From Flavobacteriaceae bacterium (GTDB lineage: Bacteria; Bacteroidota; Bacteroidia; Flavobacteriales; Flavobacteriaceae): DNA of 6,021 nt. The stretch's first letter is position 1; every line of letters begins with the position of its first letter. The stretch spans positions 1 to 6,021 of the forward strand of contig WGDF01000283.1 in NCBI GenBank assembly GCA_015493405.1, given 5' to 3'. The position numbers and the translations under genes are program-made. The notes under the pieces are model-generated. The model ran no database searches, was not told where the DNA came from, and saw nothing but the letters and a program-made list of their open reading frames with translations. This document shows positions 5,257 to 6,021 of this stretch, in pieces.

Positions 5257-5312
5257 AGTTTAGGATAACAAACAAACAAACTTACATTAAGCTAAACGAA
5301 ACTTTAATGTAG
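5220..5312 (-). ncRNA. Candidate small RNA of about 90 nt
   Basis: Read on the minus strand, the segment begins with a hairpin (arms 5311-5304 and 5290-5283, TACATTAA/TTAATGTA, perfect 8 bp, 13-nt loop). A linker rich in GTTT repeats (5281-5257) follows, and then the orphan terminator (5256-5220). A near-match -7 element, GATATTTG (complement of 5326-5319; one mismatch to TAnnTTTG), would place the start close to 5312. An exact TAAGTTTG (complement of 5284-5277) could instead start a shorter RNA. No open frame of useful length lies inside. I know no RNA family with this sequence. The call is an inference from structure and promoter-like motifs; no clear -33 element is present. Confidence 0.35.
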
Positions 5313-5488
5313 CTGAGACAAATATCCAACCATTTTAAAGAATGTAAAAATAAAAAGGAAAATTGAAGTCAATCAAAGGAAATTTTCATTAATTTTGAGG
5401 ATAATTAGGTTTTGGAAGATACTTCCCTTCATTTCTTTTTGGAAATGTTTTATAAAAATTTTCACAACACAGCTAAAACACTAAAAAA

Positions 5489-6021
5489 TTGACTGAACAT
5501 ATTCTCATAGTCGAAGATGAAGCGGTTTTGTTTCATCGAATGAAAAAGATTTTGGCCAAAGAATCCTTTATCATAAGTGATTATACACCCAGCGTTGCCG
5601 AAGCTTTAGATCAAATCAAGTCCAAACGCCCCGATTTGGTCTTGCTGGACATTAAGTTGCAAGGCCCACTCTCGGGTATCGATTTAGGGAAGATGCTTTA
5701 TGAGACTTATCACATTCCTTTTATTTATGTTACCGATTTTGATAATGATATGTTTTTTGCCAAAGCTTTGGCAACACATCATGAACAATATTTGGTCAAG
5801 ACCAAACCGCGCATCAATGCAGTAGAATTAAAAAGAGCTATTTATACCGCTTTGCAAAAACAAGAAAAGCCTATCACAAACCAAAAATTAGGAATTCAAG
5901 GCTTGGTCAATTACCTTGACATTATTAAGGATATGGGAGAAAATGAACTCCGACGCAAAAATGTGTCCTTTGACCAAATCGCTTTTTTTACCGGAGACAT
6001 TAAATTTTTGGAAAACTATAA
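5489..6021 (+). CDS. Response regulator, receiver domain plus start of an effector domain (partial, cut by window edge)
   Basis: 177 codons are present and the frame is open at the right edge. The start is TTG at 5489: an in-frame TAA at 5474-5476 leaves no ATG or GTG before it, and the first in-frame ATG (codon 18) would delete the acidic pocket. The product begins TEHILIVEDEAVLFHRMKKI and has the full phospho-receiver set: Glu9/Asp10, the phosphoacceptor Asp54 in LVLLDIKLQG, Thr82 (FIYVTDF) and Lys104 (QYLVKTKP). The receiver covers about 3-122; a linker (123-155) leads to RRKNVSFDQIAFFTGD, which resembles the opening of a LytTR DNA-binding domain, the commonest partner of such receivers in Bacteroidota. 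The effector call is tentative because the domain is cut. It should be phosphorylated by a histidine kinase, none of which is visible here. No clear promoter was found in 5330-5488. Confidence 0.85.
   Translation, partial: MTEHILIVEDEAVLFHRMKKILAKESFIISDYTPSVAEALDQIKSKRPDLVLLDIKLQGPLSGIDLGKMLYETYHIPFIYVTDFDNDMFFAKALATHHEQYLVKTKPRINAVELKRAIYTALQKQEKPITNQKLGIQGLVNYLDIIKDMGENELRRKNVSFDQIAFFTGDIKFLENY

Noticed and set aside
5268..5281. Short AAAC tandem repeat, possible CRISPR or microsatellite
   Set aside because: Only about three 4-base units; there is no spacer structure and no cas gene. It is best read as the linker of the candidate small RNA.

Overview
This window looks like a chromosomal housekeeping segment from a member of Bacteroidota, most likely a Flavobacteriia-type organism. 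The reasons are: AT-rich DNA; matches to the Bacteroidota -7 promoter element TAnnTTTG in front of several genes; weak or absent Shine-Dalgarno sequences; a secreted protein ending in a type IX secretion (T9SS) type A sorting domain; a small lipoprotein with a basic/acidic patch just after its lipid cysteine; and ribosomal proteins and a lysyl-tRNA synthetase of the form usual in that phylum. The taxonomic call is an inference from these traits.

Layout. Bases 1-408 are AT-rich and hold no convincing gene. They contain small hairpins, a minus-strand promoter-like site that points out of the window, and the probable rpmH promoter. rpmH (bL34) lies at 409-567 and is too short for a length-filtered ORF search; an intrinsic terminator follows it. 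At 669-1436 is an exported protein with one CxxCH motif, a Reeler-like beta-sandwich and a T9SS sorting tail. The rpsF-rpsR-rplI operon (bS6, bS18, bL9) occupies 1495-2721 and ends in a strong terminator at 2750-2776. The convergent gap to lysS holds two 33-base palindromes of identical geometry. lysS runs on the minus strand (2869-4566). Its promoter abuts the terminator of a minus-strand lipoprotein gene (4706-5104). The 384-base gap at 5105-5488 contains the lipoprotein promoter and, upstream of it on the same strand, a hairpin plus a clean intrinsic terminator with no gene attached, which is a candidate small RNA. From 5489 to the right edge is the 5' part of a response regulator gene that starts at TTG.

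Functionally most of the window serves translation: three small- and large-subunit proteins in one operon, bL34, and lysyl-tRNA synthetase. rpmH, rpsF and lysS share an extended promoter element, TA[T/G]CTTTGCA. The remaining genes are envelope (T9SS cargo, lipoprotein) and signalling (response regulator) genes.

I see no mobile element, CRISPR array, phage gene, toxin-antitoxin pair or defence system, and no novel multi-gene system. The items most worth checking are the possible small RNA at 5220-5312, the paired palindromes at 2785-2866, and the unusual features of the exported proteins.
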